Shown here: positions 15,853 through 26,919 of the stretch, piece after piece
How the letters are laid out: each line of letters begins with the position of its first letter
How positions within the stretch are numbered: position 1 is the first letter of the stretch
NCBI RefSeq assembly: GCF_026626335.1
Contig: NZ_JAPNTZ010000021.1
Location: 124,001 to 188,000, forward strand
Length of the DNA stretch: 64,000 nucleotides
Source: Paractinoplanes pyxinae
Lineage (GTDB): Bacteria > Actinomycetota > Actinomycetes > Mycobacteriales > Micromonosporaceae
Direction of reading: 5' to 3'
Translations under genes and position numbers: made by a program
Notes under the pieces: generated by a model
Seen by the model: only the letters and a program-made list of their open reading frames with translations
The model's database searches: none
Told to the model about the DNA's origin: nothing

Positions 15853-18056
15853 TCGTCCTCGTTCTCGTCGTCGCGATCCCGGTCCCGATCCCGACCGCGG
15901 TCGCGGCCTTCGTCGCCCCAGCGCGAGACCATGTCGTCCGAGGGCGGGGTGAATTTCGCCTTCGGCTGGCCCTTGAGCGCGTCCTTGAGGGTCTCGGCGA
16001 CGGTGAACTTCGAGGTGGTCGACCGGTTGGAGCCGACGTTCATCTCCGGGTTGTCCGGGTCGGCCACGAAGGCGGCCGCCGCCAGCTGGGGGGTGAAGCC
16101 GCAGAACCACGCCGTCTTGTTGCTGTCGGTGGTGCCGCTCTTGCCGGCGATCGGCCGCTTCAGCGTCCCGTAGACCATCTCGGAGGTGCCCCAACCGCCG
16201 CAGCTGCCGCGGGCCGCGCCGTAGCCGGTCACGCAGCGGGCCGCGTCAGTCGCCGCCCGGGCCACGTCCGGGCTGACCGCCCGGTGGCAGCGCGGCGCCG
16301 CGACGGCCTTGCCCTGGTAGGTGGCGTCCGTACCGTCCCGGGTCTTGATCGCCGCGACCGGTAGCGGCTGGCAGTACGTGCCCTCGGCGGCCAGCGTGGC
16401 GAAGACGTTGGCCATCTCGACCGGGGTCACGTCGCTGACGCCCAAAGTGAAGGCGCCCCAGCCGCCGGCGTGCTCGGGTGAGGCCAGCTTGCGGTCGATC
16501 TCGGTACGCCAGCGCAGGCCGAGGCGTTCGGCCATCTTGACCGCCTTCTCGGCGCCGACCTTCTGCTCGAGCTGCACGAAGTACGTGTTCACCGACTTGC
16601 CGAACCCGCTCCACATGGTCTGCCGGCCGGTCATCGACGGTGTCGAGTTCTTCGGGCACCAGTGCACGCCGCAGGTGGCCGGCCCGGGCGCGGTGATGTA
16701 CTTCGAGTAGAACCGCGGCGGGCTGTAGAACGACGTGCTCAGCGGCATCCCCTCGTCCAGCGCGGCCAGCATGGTGAAGATCTTGAACGTCGACCCGGCC
16801 TGGTAGCCGGCCATCGTCCCGCCGCCGAGCAGCGGGTTCACCGTGTTGGGGTAGTTGCCCTTGACGCCCTTGAAGCGGCTGTGTTTCGCGTTGCCCTTCT
16901 GGTCGAGCGAGTAGCGGCGGTTCACGGCCAGGCTCAGCACGCGCCCGGTGCCGGGCTCGATGATCACCTGGCCGTGGGCGATCCGGCTGCGCCGCTTCTC
17001 CTTGTCGAGGATGTGCTTCATCGCCGACGCCTGGATCTTCGGGTCGAGCGAGGTGATCACCCGGTAGCCGCCGCGGCGCAGGTTGGCCTCGCGCTCCTGC
17101 GGGTTGGGGCCGAAGGCGGGCTGCTCCTTCCACCACGACCGCAGGTAGTCGCAGAAGAAGCCCCAGTTGTTGTGCTTGTTGTCGATGCCGATGCAGTCGT
17201 TGGCCGGCGAGCTGAGCTTGAGCCGGATCTTCTCGCGCTTGGCCTCGGTCGCCTGCAGCGGGGTGATCGCCTTCATCTTGAGCATCTGGTCGATCACGTA
17301 GTTGCGGCGGTCGGTGGCGGCTTCCCGGTCGTTGCTGGCCGGGTCGTACGCCGAGGGGGCCTTGACCAGGCCGGCGAGCAGGGCGGCCTCGGTCAGATTC
17401 AGGTCTTTGGGCGCCTTGGAGAAGAAGACCTGAGCGGCGGCGTAGATCCCGTACGCCCGGTGGCCGTAGTACGCCGCGTTCAGGTACCGCTCGAGGATCT
17501 CCTGCTTGCTCAATCGCTTCTCGAGCTCGATGGCCAGCCGCATCTCCCGCAGCTTGCGCTGGGTGGTCTGCTCGGTGGCCTCCAGCGCCTCCTTCGGCGT
17601 CTGCGCGCTGTCCCGCAGCGCCATCCGCACGTACTGCATGGTCAGCGTGGAAGCGCCCTGCGAGACGCCGCCCGCCTGCTGGTTGGCCACGAACGCGCGG
17701 GCCACACCCTTGGCGTCGACGCCGTTGTGCTCGTAGAAGCGGGTGTCCTCGGACGCCACGATGGCCTGGGTGACGTACGGGGACATGTCTTTGATCTTGA
17801 TGGGCCGCCGATGCTCCTCGTAGAACATCGTGAGCAGCGTCTTGCCGTCGTTGGCGTAGACGTAGGTGGTCTGGGCGCTCGGCACCTCGATCAGCTCTTC
17901 GGGCATGGCCTGAAGGGCTTCGGTGCCGGCTTTGACGCCGAGACCGGCCACGGCGGCCAGGGGGTAGGCGAGACCGGCGATCACGAGACCCGCGATCAGG
18001 CCGGTGCGGACGAGGGGTGCGACTTTTCCGGCTGCCACCATATGAAGGTAGGACAA
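15849..18056 (-). CDS. Bifunctional penicillin-binding protein (class A)
   Basis: A 735-residue cell-wall enzyme. An N-terminal membrane helix (about 15-40) precedes the GT51 glycosyltransferase domain with VASEDTRFYEHNGVDAKG (about residue 100), GASTLTMQYVRM and KRLSKQEILERYLNAAYYG. The transpeptidase domain carries GSTFKIF (active Ser about residue 422), SVNTYF and GKSGTTDSNKTAWF. It polymerises and cross-links peptidoglycan on the outer face of the membrane. The C-terminus is a charged run of alternating Arg and Asp (about the last 20 residues), which is unusual for the family. ATG at 18056 is used; ATG at 18041 is possible. It is divergent from cobC over 66 nt. Confidence 0.93.
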   Translation of the reverse strand: MSYLHMVAAGKVAPLVRTGLIAGLVIAGLAYPLAAVAGLGVKAGTEALQAMPEELIEVPSAQTTYVYANDGKTLLTMFYEEHRRPIKIKDMSPYVTQAIVASEDTRFYEHNGVDAKGVARAFVANQQAGGVSQGASTLTMQYVRMALRDSAQTPKEALEATEQTTQRKLREMRLAIELEKRLSKQEILERYLNAAYYGHRAYGIYAAAQVFFSKAPKDLNLTEAALLAGLVKAPSAYDPASNDREAATDRRNYVIDQMLKMKAITPLQATEAKREKIRLKLSSPANDCIGIDNKHNNWGFFCDYLRSWWKEQPAFGPNPQEREANLRRGGYRVITSLDPKIQASAMKHILDKEKRRSRIAHGQVIIEPGTGRVLSLAVNRRYSLDQKGNAKHSRFKGVKGNYPNTVNPLLGGGTMAGYQAGSTFKIFTMLAALDEGMPLSTSFYSPPRFYSKYITAPGPATCGVHWCPKNSTPSMTGRQTMWSGFGKSVNTYFVQLEQKVGAEKAVKMAERLGLRWRTEIDRKLASPEHAGGWGAFTLGVSDVTPVEMANVFATLAAEGTYCQPLPVAAIKTRDGTDATYQGKAVAAPRCHRAVSPDVARAATDAARCVTGYGAARGSCGGWGTSEMVYGTLKRPIAGKSGTTDSNKTAWFCGFTPQLAAAAFVADPDNPEMNVGSNRSTTSKFTVAETLKDALKGQPKAKFTPPSDDMVSRWGDEGRDRGRDRDRDRDDENEDD

Positions 18057-18122
18057 AAACTCTCATGACCGTACGGATCAGCCGAAAGTGAGACGCCGAT
18101 CCGGGTCGGGCATCCTGAGGAC

Positions 18123-19175
18123 ATGACGATCGACCTCGGCCACCACGGCGACACGGAGGTGGGCGCCGGGCTGGTCGATCTGGCGGTCAACGTGCGCCGC
18201 GAGCCCATGCCGCCCTGGCTGTCGGGCCCGCTGCGCGCTTCCCTGGACGACCTCGCGGCCTACCCCGACGCGACCGGAGCCACGGCCGCTGTGGCCGCCC
18301 GGCACGGACGCGATCCCGGCGAGGTGCTGCTGACGGCCGGCGCCGCTCAGGCCTTCGTCCTGCTGGCCCAGGCCCTGCGCGACGCCCGCCGCCCGGTCGT
18401 GGTGCACCCGCAGTTCACCGAGCCCGAGGCCGCGCTGCGCAACGCCGGTCACTCCGTCGAGCGGGTGCTCCTGCGCGAAGAGGACGGCTTCCGGCTCGAC
18501 GCCGCGCTCGTGCCCGCCGACGCCGACCTGGTCTTCGTCGGCAACCCGACCAACCCCACCTCGGTGCTGCACCCGGCGGGCGAGATCGCCGCGCTGGCCC
18601 GGCCCGGCCGCGTGCTGGTCGTCGACGAGGCGTTCGCCGACACGACCTACCGGTCCGGCGTGCCCGGCGAGCCCGAGTCGCTGGCCGGCCGGCGTGATCT
18701 TCCCGGCCTGGTGGTGCTGCGCAGCCTCACCAAGACCTGGGGGCTGGCCGGGCTGCGCATCGGCTACCTGCTCGGCCCGGCCGATCTGCTGCCCCGGCTG
18801 GCCGCCGCGCAGCCGCTGTGGGCGGTGTCGACTCCCGCCCTGGCCGCCGCCACCGCGTGTGCCTCGCCGGTGGCGGTCGCCGCGGAACGAGAGATCGCGG
18901 CCCGTCTGGCGGTGGAGCGCGACCACCTGGTGCGGCGGCTGCGGCACGTGCCGAACCTCACGGTCGCCGGCGATCCGGCCAGCGCCTTTGTGGCCGTACG
19001 CTTTCCCGGCGCCGACAAGACCCGGGTTGAGCTGCGGGAACGGGGTTATGCCGTCCGCCGCGGCGACACCTTTCCCGGGCTGGGCCCCGATTGGCTGCGC
19101 GTCGCGGTGCGCGACACTGCCACTACCGACGCATTCATCGAGGTCCTGACCGCCTTACTGGAGGAACGCCCGTGA
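18123..19175 (+). CDS. cobC: CobC-like aminotransferase / L-threonine-O-3-phosphate decarboxylase
   Basis: A 350-residue fold-type I PLP enzyme. FVGNPTNPTSVL (about residue 140), VVDEAFADTTY (about 165) and SLTKTWGLAGLRIGYLL with the PLP-binding Lys (about residue 204) are visible. In cobalamin synthesis this family makes aminopropanol phosphate from threonine phosphate. Histidinol-phosphate aminotransferase is a close relative, but position directly before cobT supports the cobalamin role. ATG at 18123 starts two bases after GAGGAC. Its stop overlaps the cobT start by 4 nt. Confidence 0.85.
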   Translation: MTIDLGHHGDTEVGAGLVDLAVNVRREPMPPWLSGPLRASLDDLAAYPDATGATAAVAARHGRDPGEVLLTAGAAQAFVLLAQALRDARRPVVVHPQFTEPEAALRNAGHSVERVLLREEDGFRLDAALVPADADLVFVGNPTNPTSVLHPAGEIAALARPGRVLVVDEAFADTTYRSGVPGEPESLAGRRDLPGLVVLRSLTKTWGLAGLRIGYLLGPADLLPRLAAAQPLWAVSTPALAAATACASPVAVAAEREIAARLAVERDHLVRRLRHVPNLTVAGDPASAFVAVRFPGADKTRVELRERGYAVRRGDTFPGLGPDWLRVAVRDTATTDAFIEVLTALLEERP

Positions 19176-20230
19176 CCGCCGACCTGGAGGCGACGATCGC
19201 CGCCGTCCGGCCTGCCGACGAGACGGCGATGCGAGCCGCCCGCGACCTGCAGGCCCGGCTGACCAAGCCGGCCGGCTCGCTGGGCACTCTCGAAGAGCTT
19301 TCGGTACGGCTGGCCGGTCTGGCCGGAGTCTGCCCGCCGCCGCTGCCCGCTCCGGCCACCGTGGCGGTGTTCGCCGGCGACCACGGCGTGCACGCGCAGG
19401 GCGTCACCCCGTGGCCGCAAGAGGTCACCGCGCAGATGGTGGCCAACTTCGTGGCCGGCGGGGCCGTCGTCAACACGTTCGCCCGGCAGGCCGGCGCCGA
19501 CGTGATGGTGGTCGACGTCGGCGTGGCCATCCCGCTGCACGGCGGGGCTACTCTGCTCGACGCGAACGTCCGCCGCGGCACCCGCGACCTCTCGGTCGAG
19601 CCGGCGCTGACCCGCGACGAGGCCCAGGCCGCCGTCGAGGTCGGCCTGGGCGTGGCTCAGGCGCTGGTCGAGTCGGGCGCCAAGTGCCTGCTCACCGGGG
19701 ACATGGGCATCGCCAACACCACTCCCGCAGCCGCCCTGATCGCCGCCTTCACCGGCCGCGACCCGGCGGCCGTCACGGGCCGTGGCACCGGCATCGACGA
19801 CGAGACGCTCGCGCACAAGACCGAGGTGGTCGCTCGCGCGCTGGCCCGGCACCGGCTCGACCCGGCCGACCCGCTGGGCGTGCTGGCCGCCGTGGGCGGC
19901 CTCGAGCACGCGGCGCTGACCGGTTTCATCCTGGGTGCGGCCGCGAACCGGGTGCCGGTGATCATCGACGGCGTGATCGCCGCCTCGGCCGCGCTGGCCG
20001 CCGCCGCGTTCGCGCCGGACTCGGTGGCCGCCATGGTCGCCGGTCACCGCTCGGCCGAGCCCGGCGCCACCGTCGCGCTGGCCCACCTCGGCCTCGAGCC
20101 CCTGCTCGACCTCGGCATGCGCCTGGGCGAGGGCAGCGGCGCCGCGCTCGCGCTGCCGGTCGTCACGGCCGCCGTTCGCGTGCTGCACGAGGTCGCCACC
20201 TTCGACTCGGCCGGAGTGTCCGAGAAGTGA
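19172..20230 (+). CDS. cobT: Nicotinate-nucleotide--dimethylbenzimidazole phosphoribosyltransferase
   Basis: A 352-residue enzyme that activates the lower ligand of cobalamin by making alpha-ribazole phosphate from NaMN and dimethylbenzimidazole. Marks are KPAGSLGTLEELSVRLAG (about residue 32), VFAGDHGVHAQGVTPWP (about residue 66), GDMGIANTTPAAAL (about residue 176) and ALAHLGLEPLLDLGMRLGEG with the C-terminal catalytic Glu. Length is normal. GTG at 19172 overlaps the cobC stop (GTGA) and its own stop overlaps cysG in the same way, so the three genes are probably translated in series. Confidence 0.95.
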   Translation: MTADLEATIAAVRPADETAMRAARDLQARLTKPAGSLGTLEELSVRLAGLAGVCPPPLPAPATVAVFAGDHGVHAQGVTPWPQEVTAQMVANFVAGGAVVNTFARQAGADVMVVDVGVAIPLHGGATLLDANVRRGTRDLSVEPALTRDEAQAAVEVGLGVAQALVESGAKCLLTGDMGIANTTPAAALIAAFTGRDPAAVTGRGTGIDDETLAHKTEVVARALARHRLDPADPLGVLAAVGGLEHAALTGFILGAAANRVPVIIDGVIAASAALAAAAFAPDSVAAMVAGHRSAEPGATVALAHLGLEPLLDLGMRLGEGSGAALALPVVTAAVRVLHEVATFDSAGVSEK

Positions 20231-21414
20231 GCGTCTATCCCCTCGGGCTCAAGCTGACCGGCCGCCGGGTGCTCATGGTCGGCGGCGGCGCGGTGGCCAC
20301 CCGGCGTGTGCCCGCCCTGCTGGCCGCGGGCGCCGTGGTCGAGATCGTGTCGCCCGAGCTGACCCCGGCCCTGCGCGGCCAGGTCGACGCCGGCCGGGCG
20401 ACCTGGAACGCCCGGCGGTTCGAGCCGTCCGACGTCGACGGCGCCTGGCTGGTGCACGTCGCGATCGACGACCCGGCCGCCGCCGAACAGGTGAGCGCCG
20501 CCGCCGAGCAGCGGCGGGTGTTCTGCGTACGGGCGGACGACCGCGACGCGGCCACGGCCTGGACCCCCGCCGTCACCCGGCATGGCCAGGTCACCGTGGC
20601 CGTCACCGACGGCGGCGACCGGCGGCGCGCCATGGCCGTCCGCGACCTGGTGGCCCACGCCCTCGAGAGCAGCCCGCCGGTCGCGCCCGAGCACAAGGGC
20701 GTGGCCCTGGTCGGGGCCGGCCCCGGCGACCCGGAACTGATCACCGTGAAGGGCCGCCGGCTGCTGGCCGCGGCCGACGTCGTGGTGGCCGACCGGCTGG
20801 TGCCCGGCATGCTGCTGGGCGAACTGCGGCCCGAGGTCGAGTTCGTCGACGCGGCCAAGATCCCGTACGGCCCGGCCGCGGCCCAGGAAGAGATCAACCG
20901 CATCCTGGTCGAGCGCGCCCTCGAGGGAAAGTTCGTGGTGCGGCTCAAGGGCGGCGATCCGTTCGTCTTCGGCCGCGGCGGCGAAGAGGCGATCGCGTGC
21001 GCCGAGGCCGGCGTCCCGGTGCTGGTCGTGCCCGGCGTGACCAGTTCGATCGCCGCGCCCGCGCTGGCCGGCATCCCGGTCACCCACCGCGGCGTGGCGC
21101 ACGAGTTCACCGTGGTCAGCGGGCACATCCCGCCCGGCCACCCCGACTCGCTGGTCGACTGGGCGGCCCTGGCCCGGCTGCGCGGCACCTTGGTCGTCCT
21201 CATGGGGCTGAAGAACCTGGGGAAGATCACCGAGCGCCTGATCGCCGAGGGGCGCGCGCCCGAGACACCGGCCGCTGTCGTGCAGGAGGGCTCGACCAGC
21301 CACCAACGCTCACTGCGCAGCACACTGGGCGAAGTCACCGCGGCGGTCGCCGAGGCCGGCATCCGGCCGCCGGCCGTCGTGGTGATCGGAGAGGTCGTAC
21401 ACGCAGCGGTATAG
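20227..21414 (+). CDS. cysG: Sirohaem synthase-like fusion: precorrin-2 dehydrogenase plus uroporphyrinogen-III methyltransferase
   Basis: A 395-residue fusion. Residues 1-150 form the NAD-dependent dehydrogenase/ferrochelatase half (RRVLMVGGGAVATRRVPALL about residue 12, then a short VAVTDGG segment). Residues about 155-395 form the SAM-dependent methyltransferase with VALVGAGPGDPELITVKGRR, VVRLKGGDPFVFGRGGEE and VVPGVTSSIAAPALAGIPVTH. It makes precorrin-2, the branch point to sirohaem and cobalamin. It is shorter than E. coli CysG (457 residues), mainly in the first half. GTG at 20227 overlaps the cobT stop. Confidence 0.93.
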   Translation: MSVYPLGLKLTGRRVLMVGGGAVATRRVPALLAAGAVVEIVSPELTPALRGQVDAGRATWNARRFEPSDVDGAWLVHVAIDDPAAAEQVSAAAEQRRVFCVRADDRDAATAWTPAVTRHGQVTVAVTDGGDRRRAMAVRDLVAHALESSPPVAPEHKGVALVGAGPGDPELITVKGRRLLAAADVVVADRLVPGMLLGELRPEVEFVDAAKIPYGPAAAQEEINRILVERALEGKFVVRLKGGDPFVFGRGGEEAIACAEAGVPVLVVPGVTSSIAAPALAGIPVTHRGVAHEFTVVSGHIPPGHPDSLVDWAALARLRGTLVVLMGLKNLGKITERLIAEGRAPETPAAVVQEGSTSHQRSLRSTLGEVTAAVAEAGIRPPAVVVIGEVVHAAV

Positions 21415-21443
21415 AAGCGTCACTGTGTGGGTAGGTCGTTCGC

Positions 21444-21821
21444 ATGGACGGACGGCCGCAGATCACCCTGACCGCAACGGTGCTGGACGCGCCCGACGCG
21501 CGCGAACTGGCCGCCTTCTATCGGCGGCTCCTCGGCTGGAGCGCGACCCAGGAGGAGGACGACTGGGTCGTGCTGGGCGCTCCCGGCGGCGGCGCCGGGC
21601 TTTCCTTCCAGACCGAGAAACAGTACGTACGACCGGTGTGGCCCGCCCAGCCCGGGCAGCCCCAGATGAGCATGCACCTCGACATCCGCGTCGAGGACCT
21701 GGAAGCGGCGTGCGCGCACGCCACGAAGGCCGGTGCCACGCTCGCCGACTTCCAGCCTCAGGAGAACGTCCGGGTCTTCCTCGACCCGGCCGGTCACCCG
21801 TTCTGCCTCTACGTGGACTGA
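21444..21821 (+). CDS. VOC (glyoxalase/bleomycin-resistance fold) protein
   Basis: A 125-residue protein with paired beta-alpha-beta-beta-beta units. ELAAFYRRLLGWSA about residue 20 and HLDIRVEDLEAACAHATKAG about residue 75 are typical of the fold, ending in FLDPAGHPFCLYVD. Members bind a metal or small ligand. No function is clear. It lies 29 nt after cysG on the same strand and its last 13 nt overlap the end of convergent otsA. Confidence 0.82.
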   Translation: MDGRPQITLTATVLDAPDARELAAFYRRLLGWSATQEEDDWVVLGAPGGGAGLSFQTEKQYVRPVWPAQPGQPQMSMHLDIRVEDLEAACAHATKAGATLADFQPQENVRVFLDPAGHPFCLYVD

Positions 21822-23239
21822 ACGCCGTCCGGCTCGGGGTCGCGGCCCTCGGCCGCCGCCTCGAGCGCGTCCAGGAACGTCCGCGCCCACTGCGCCACGT
21901 CGTGCGTACGAAGGTGCCGCTGCATCACCCGCATCCGCCGCTTCAGCTCGGCCGGCTCGGCCGCGACGGCCCGCATCAGCGCGTCCTTCACGCCGTCGGG
22001 GTCGTGCGGGTTGCACAGGAACGACTGGCGCATCTCGGTCGCCGCGCCCGCGAACTCGCTGAGCACCAGCGCGCCGCCGGTGTCACCCCGGCAGGCCACG
22101 TACTCCTTGGCGACCAAGTTCATGCCGTCGCGGAGCGGGGTCACCATCATGACGTCGGCCGCCACGTACATCGCGGCCAGTTCCTGCTTGCTGTACGACT
22201 GGTGCAGGTAGTGCACGGCGGGCACGCCGACCCGGCCGAACTCGCCGTTGATCCGCCCGACCTCGCGCTCGACCTTCACCCGCAGCGACTGGTAGTGCTC
22301 GACGCGTTCCCGGCTCGGGGTCGCCACCTGCACCATCACCGCGTCGCCGACCTTGAGCTTGCCGTCCGACAGCAGCTCGCGGAACGCCTTGAGGCGCAGT
22401 TCGATGCCCTTGGTGTAGTCGAGCCGGTCGACGCCCAGAATGATCGTCTTGGGGTCGCCCAGCTCGGCCCGGATCTCTTTGGCCCGCGCCTGCACCTTGG
22501 GGTCGGCCGCGAGGCGTTCCATCTCTTTGGTGTCGATGCTGATCGGGAAGGCGCCCGCCTTGACCTTGCGCCCGTCGACCTGGATCGACTGGCCCTCGTA
22601 GCGCAGGCCGAGCAGGTGCCGGGCCAGGCGTACGAAATTCTGCGCCGCCAGCCGCTGCTGGAAGCCGACCAGGTCGGAGCCGAGCAGTCCGCGCAGCACC
22701 TCGGCCCGGAACGGCATCTGCATGAACAGCTCGATCGGCGGGAACGGGATGTGCAGGAAGAACCCGATCTTGAGGTCGGGCCGCAGCTCACGCAGCATGG
22801 CCGGCACCAGCTGCAGCTGGTAGTCCTGCACCCAGACGGTGGCGCCGTCGGCGGCGACCTCGGCCGCGGCCTGGGCGAAACGCTGGTTGACCAGGCGGTA
22901 TGTCTCACGCCAGCGACGCTTGTAGACCGGCGTCTCGACGGCGTCGTGATAGAGCGGCCAGATCGTCGCGTTGGACTGGCCCTCGTAGTAGCGCTCCAGC
23001 TCGTCCGCGCTCAGCGGGACCGGGTGGATGTGGATGCCCTCGAGGTCGAACGGCTCGGGCGCCTCGCCGGTGCCGCCGGCCCACCCGATCCAGGTGCCGC
23101 CGTGCTCGGTCAGCACCGGGTGAAGGGCGGTGACCAGGCCACCCGGACTCGTACGCCACTGGCGTTCCCCGTCCGGGGTGGTGATCTCGTCGACGGGCAG
23201 ACGGTTGGCGACTACGACGAAGGAACTTCGTTCGGCCAC
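21809..23239 (-). CDS. otsA: Trehalose-6-phosphate synthase
   Basis: A 476-residue GT20 glycosyltransferase joining UDP-glucose (or ADP/GDP-glucose) and glucose 6-phosphate. It begins SFVVVANRLPVDE and has the substrate loop TSPGGLVTAL, VWVQDYQLQLVPAMLRE (about residue 140), GFFLHIPFPP, the VDRLDYTKGI segment (about residue 265) and RDGMNLVAKEYVACR (about residue 365). Trehalose protects against osmotic and desiccation stress. No otsB phosphatase gene is beside it in this window. ATG at 23239. Confidence 0.95.
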   Translation of the reverse strand: MAERSSFVVVANRLPVDEITTPDGERQWRTSPGGLVTALHPVLTEHGGTWIGWAGGTGEAPEPFDLEGIHIHPVPLSADELERYYEGQSNATIWPLYHDAVETPVYKRRWRETYRLVNQRFAQAAAEVAADGATVWVQDYQLQLVPAMLRELRPDLKIGFFLHIPFPPIELFMQMPFRAEVLRGLLGSDLVGFQQRLAAQNFVRLARHLLGLRYEGQSIQVDGRKVKAGAFPISIDTKEMERLAADPKVQARAKEIRAELGDPKTIILGVDRLDYTKGIELRLKAFRELLSDGKLKVGDAVMVQVATPSRERVEHYQSLRVKVEREVGRINGEFGRVGVPAVHYLHQSYSKQELAAMYVAADVMMVTPLRDGMNLVAKEYVACRGDTGGALVLSEFAGAATEMRQSFLCNPHDPDGVKDALMRAVAAEPAELKRRMRVMQRHLRTHDVAQWARTFLDALEAAAEGRDPEPDGVQST

Positions 23240-23367
23240 GCTGAGTGCACCTCCGGGTCGTTTCTGTTCCCACTTGTGAGCCTACTGTGCGTAGCAGCAG
23301 GAGGCGTGCCCAGTGTCGAGCGCCGTCCGTGTACCCACTTATGGCGGCCGGGTGCCATCCTGAGCCC

Positions 23368-23928
23368 GTGACACCGTCCAGCGATCTTTCCCCGCCCCGG
23401 CGGCCGATCTTCTTCCCTGTGGTCATTGCCACGGTTTTCTTGACGATCATGGCCATGGTCGGCGGTTTTCTGCTGGGCGAGCGGCAGCGCGAGGAGCGGA
23501 GCGCCGACGGCGGCGGGGCGTCCCCGGCCTCGCAGACCGAGTCGCCGGCGCCGGCCTTCACCCCGCCCGGCGACTTCTGCCCGCAGGAGACGCTGGACAC
23601 CGCGCGCAAGGTCGGGCTCGACGGCGATCTCTGGCAGGTGCTCAAGATCTACACCGACAACGACAGCACGTACTGGATCTGCACCGACTCCAAGGGCGCG
23701 CTCTTCTATCAGAGCAAGACCGGCGGCATCGACGCCAAGCTGGTCGAGGGTGACAACGGGCTGTTCCTGCCAGGTGTGCGCAAAGTCGGCACCGACACGT
23801 ACGAGGTGTACGACCAGAGGGGCAATCGCTTCGTGATCACGCCCAGCCTGTTCGAGCTGACCTTCGCCAAGGTCGAGGGCAAGCCGCAGCGCAAGCCCCA
23901 GCGCAACGAGGCCCGCCGCGCCGGTTGA
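23368..23928 (+). CDS. Hypothetical membrane-anchored protein
   Basis: A 186-residue protein with a Pro-rich start, one membrane helix (FFPVVIATVFLTIMAMVGGF, about residues 15-34), a Ser/Pro/Gly-rich linker, then a probably extracytoplasmic domain (about residues 65-175) with two cysteines (FCPQETLD and WICTDSKG) that could form a disulfide. The end is basic (GKPQRKPQRNEARRAG). I do not recognise the family. GTG at 23368 is chosen because codon use and the helix position fit. The frame remains open upstream to 23245. It is divergent from otsA. Confidence 0.65.
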   Translation: MTPSSDLSPPRRPIFFPVVIATVFLTIMAMVGGFLLGERQREERSADGGGASPASQTESPAPAFTPPGDFCPQETLDTARKVGLDGDLWQVLKIYTDNDSTYWICTDSKGALFYQSKTGGIDAKLVEGDNGLFLPGVRKVGTDTYEVYDQRGNRFVITPSLFELTFAKVEGKPQRKPQRNEARRAG

Positions 23929-24055
23929 CGGGAATCCCTCGTACGGTCAAGGGGTTGTTAACAGAGGCCGGTGGGCGACCTGGAAAGATTGCCCCTGCAT
24001 TCTGCGAAGTTCCGGCCCCGCACGAAAATCAACGATCACGGAGGTAGGGCGCACC

Positions 24056-25724
<1,669 letters not shown>

Positions 25725-25732
<8 letters not shown>

Positions 25733-26132
25733 GAAATTTGTACACGACGTGCCCGTGCGCTGGTCCGACATGGACGCGTACGGGCACGTGAACAACGCGC
25801 GCTTCCTCACCCTGTACGAGGAGGCGCGCGTTGCCATGTTCTTCGTCGGCGCGCGCGAGCACGGGCTGGGGTCCTTCGAGGAGGGCATCGTCATCGCCCG
25901 GCACGAGGTCGACTACCTGCGCCCGGTCGACTATGGAGACCCCGTGCGGATCGAGATGTGGATCTGCGAGCAGCGGGCGGCCTCATTCACCGTCGCGTAC
26001 GAGTTGTTCGACGACGGCGTGCTGGCCAGCCGGGCCAAGTCGGTCTGCGTCCCGTACAACCTGGCCAACGGCCACCCACGCCGGCTCACCGAGGCCGAGC
26101 GCGAGTTCCTGCGGCCCTATCTCGAGTCATGA
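25725..26132 (+). CDS. Acyl-CoA thioesterase (hot-dog fold)
   Basis: A 135-residue 4-hydroxybenzoyl-CoA-thioesterase-like protein. VRWSDMDAYGHVNNARFLTL about residues 11-30 holds the active-site Asp and the HVNN signature. A long central helix follows, then IVIARHEVDYLRPVDYGDPV. It hydrolyses an acyl-CoA of unknown chain type. GTG at 25725 is inside the end of ettA and the gene overlaps the next by 4 nt (ATGA), so the three are probably co-transcribed. Confidence 0.87.
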
Positions 26133-26788
26133 GTGGCCACGGGCTCACCGGCGTCCCCGACGCCGGCGCCTTTCTGGCCCGCCTGACCCGGCTCGACCCG
26201 GCCGCTCCCGTGCGGCTGCGCACCACCGGCGGACGGGTCGCGCTGTGGGGCAAACTGCCGTGGGAGGTGCTGGTCACCCGTGAGGTGGCCGGGCACGGTC
26301 CCGAGGACGCCACGGTCGCGGCGAGCGCGCTGCTGGCCGTGCTGGCCCGCGGTGGCGACGAGCTGCCGGCCCGCCGGGACGCCGACTGGCGCTGGCCGCT
26401 GCCGCCGCCGGGCGGCGAGACGGTCGAGGCGGTCGCCGGAGCCGAGCTGAGCCGGCTGGCCGAGGCCGCGGCGGGTACCCTGCGCGAGGTCTCGGCGGGC
26501 GGTCTGGCCGGCCGGGCGGTGGGCCAGAGGGCCGTACGGGACGCCCTCCTCGACCATGTGGCGCTCACCGTCACCTCGCCCGGCGGTCGCCCGGTGGAGG
26601 TCTCGCAGCGACTCGTTCAGGCGATCTCCCGGATGGGTTTCCTCGGTCCGGGTGACACTGGGACTCCGGATACGCGCGTCCGCGTGGCGGGGAACTGGGT
26701 GGCCCTTTCGGCACCATATGGAGTGGCGTGGCTACAGGCGGTCAAGAAATTGACCGTTTTACCTATAGGTGGTCACCCGAAAGGGTGA
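26129..26788 (+). CDS. Hypothetical actinobacterial protein (219 aa)
   Basis: An Ala/Gly/Val/Arg-rich soluble protein with no recognised domain. It shows helical stretches (DATVAASALLAVLARGGDEL, about residue 60) and ends AWLQAVKKLTVLPIGGHPKG. The start is fixed by the ATG in ATGA at the end of the thioesterase gene, so it belongs to the ettA transcription unit. Codon use is normal for this genome. Confidence 0.7.
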   Translation: MSGHGLTGVPDAGAFLARLTRLDPAAPVRLRTTGGRVALWGKLPWEVLVTREVAGHGPEDATVAASALLAVLARGGDELPARRDADWRWPLPPPGGETVEAVAGAELSRLAEAAAGTLREVSAGGLAGRAVGQRAVRDALLDHVALTVTSPGGRPVEVSQRLVQAISRMGFLGPGDTGTPDTRVRVAGNWVALSAPYGVAWLQAVKKLTVLPIGGHPKG

Positions 26789-26919
26789 TGGATGGTCGTA
26801 CGAGCGGTCCCGCCCTCCCGTTGGGGGGATGACCTCCGCGACCGGTACGGGTACCGTCGGCCCTCGGATCCACTCGCTACGTCCGGCAGTGGGTTCGCTG
26901 GGGAGTGAGGTGCACAAAG

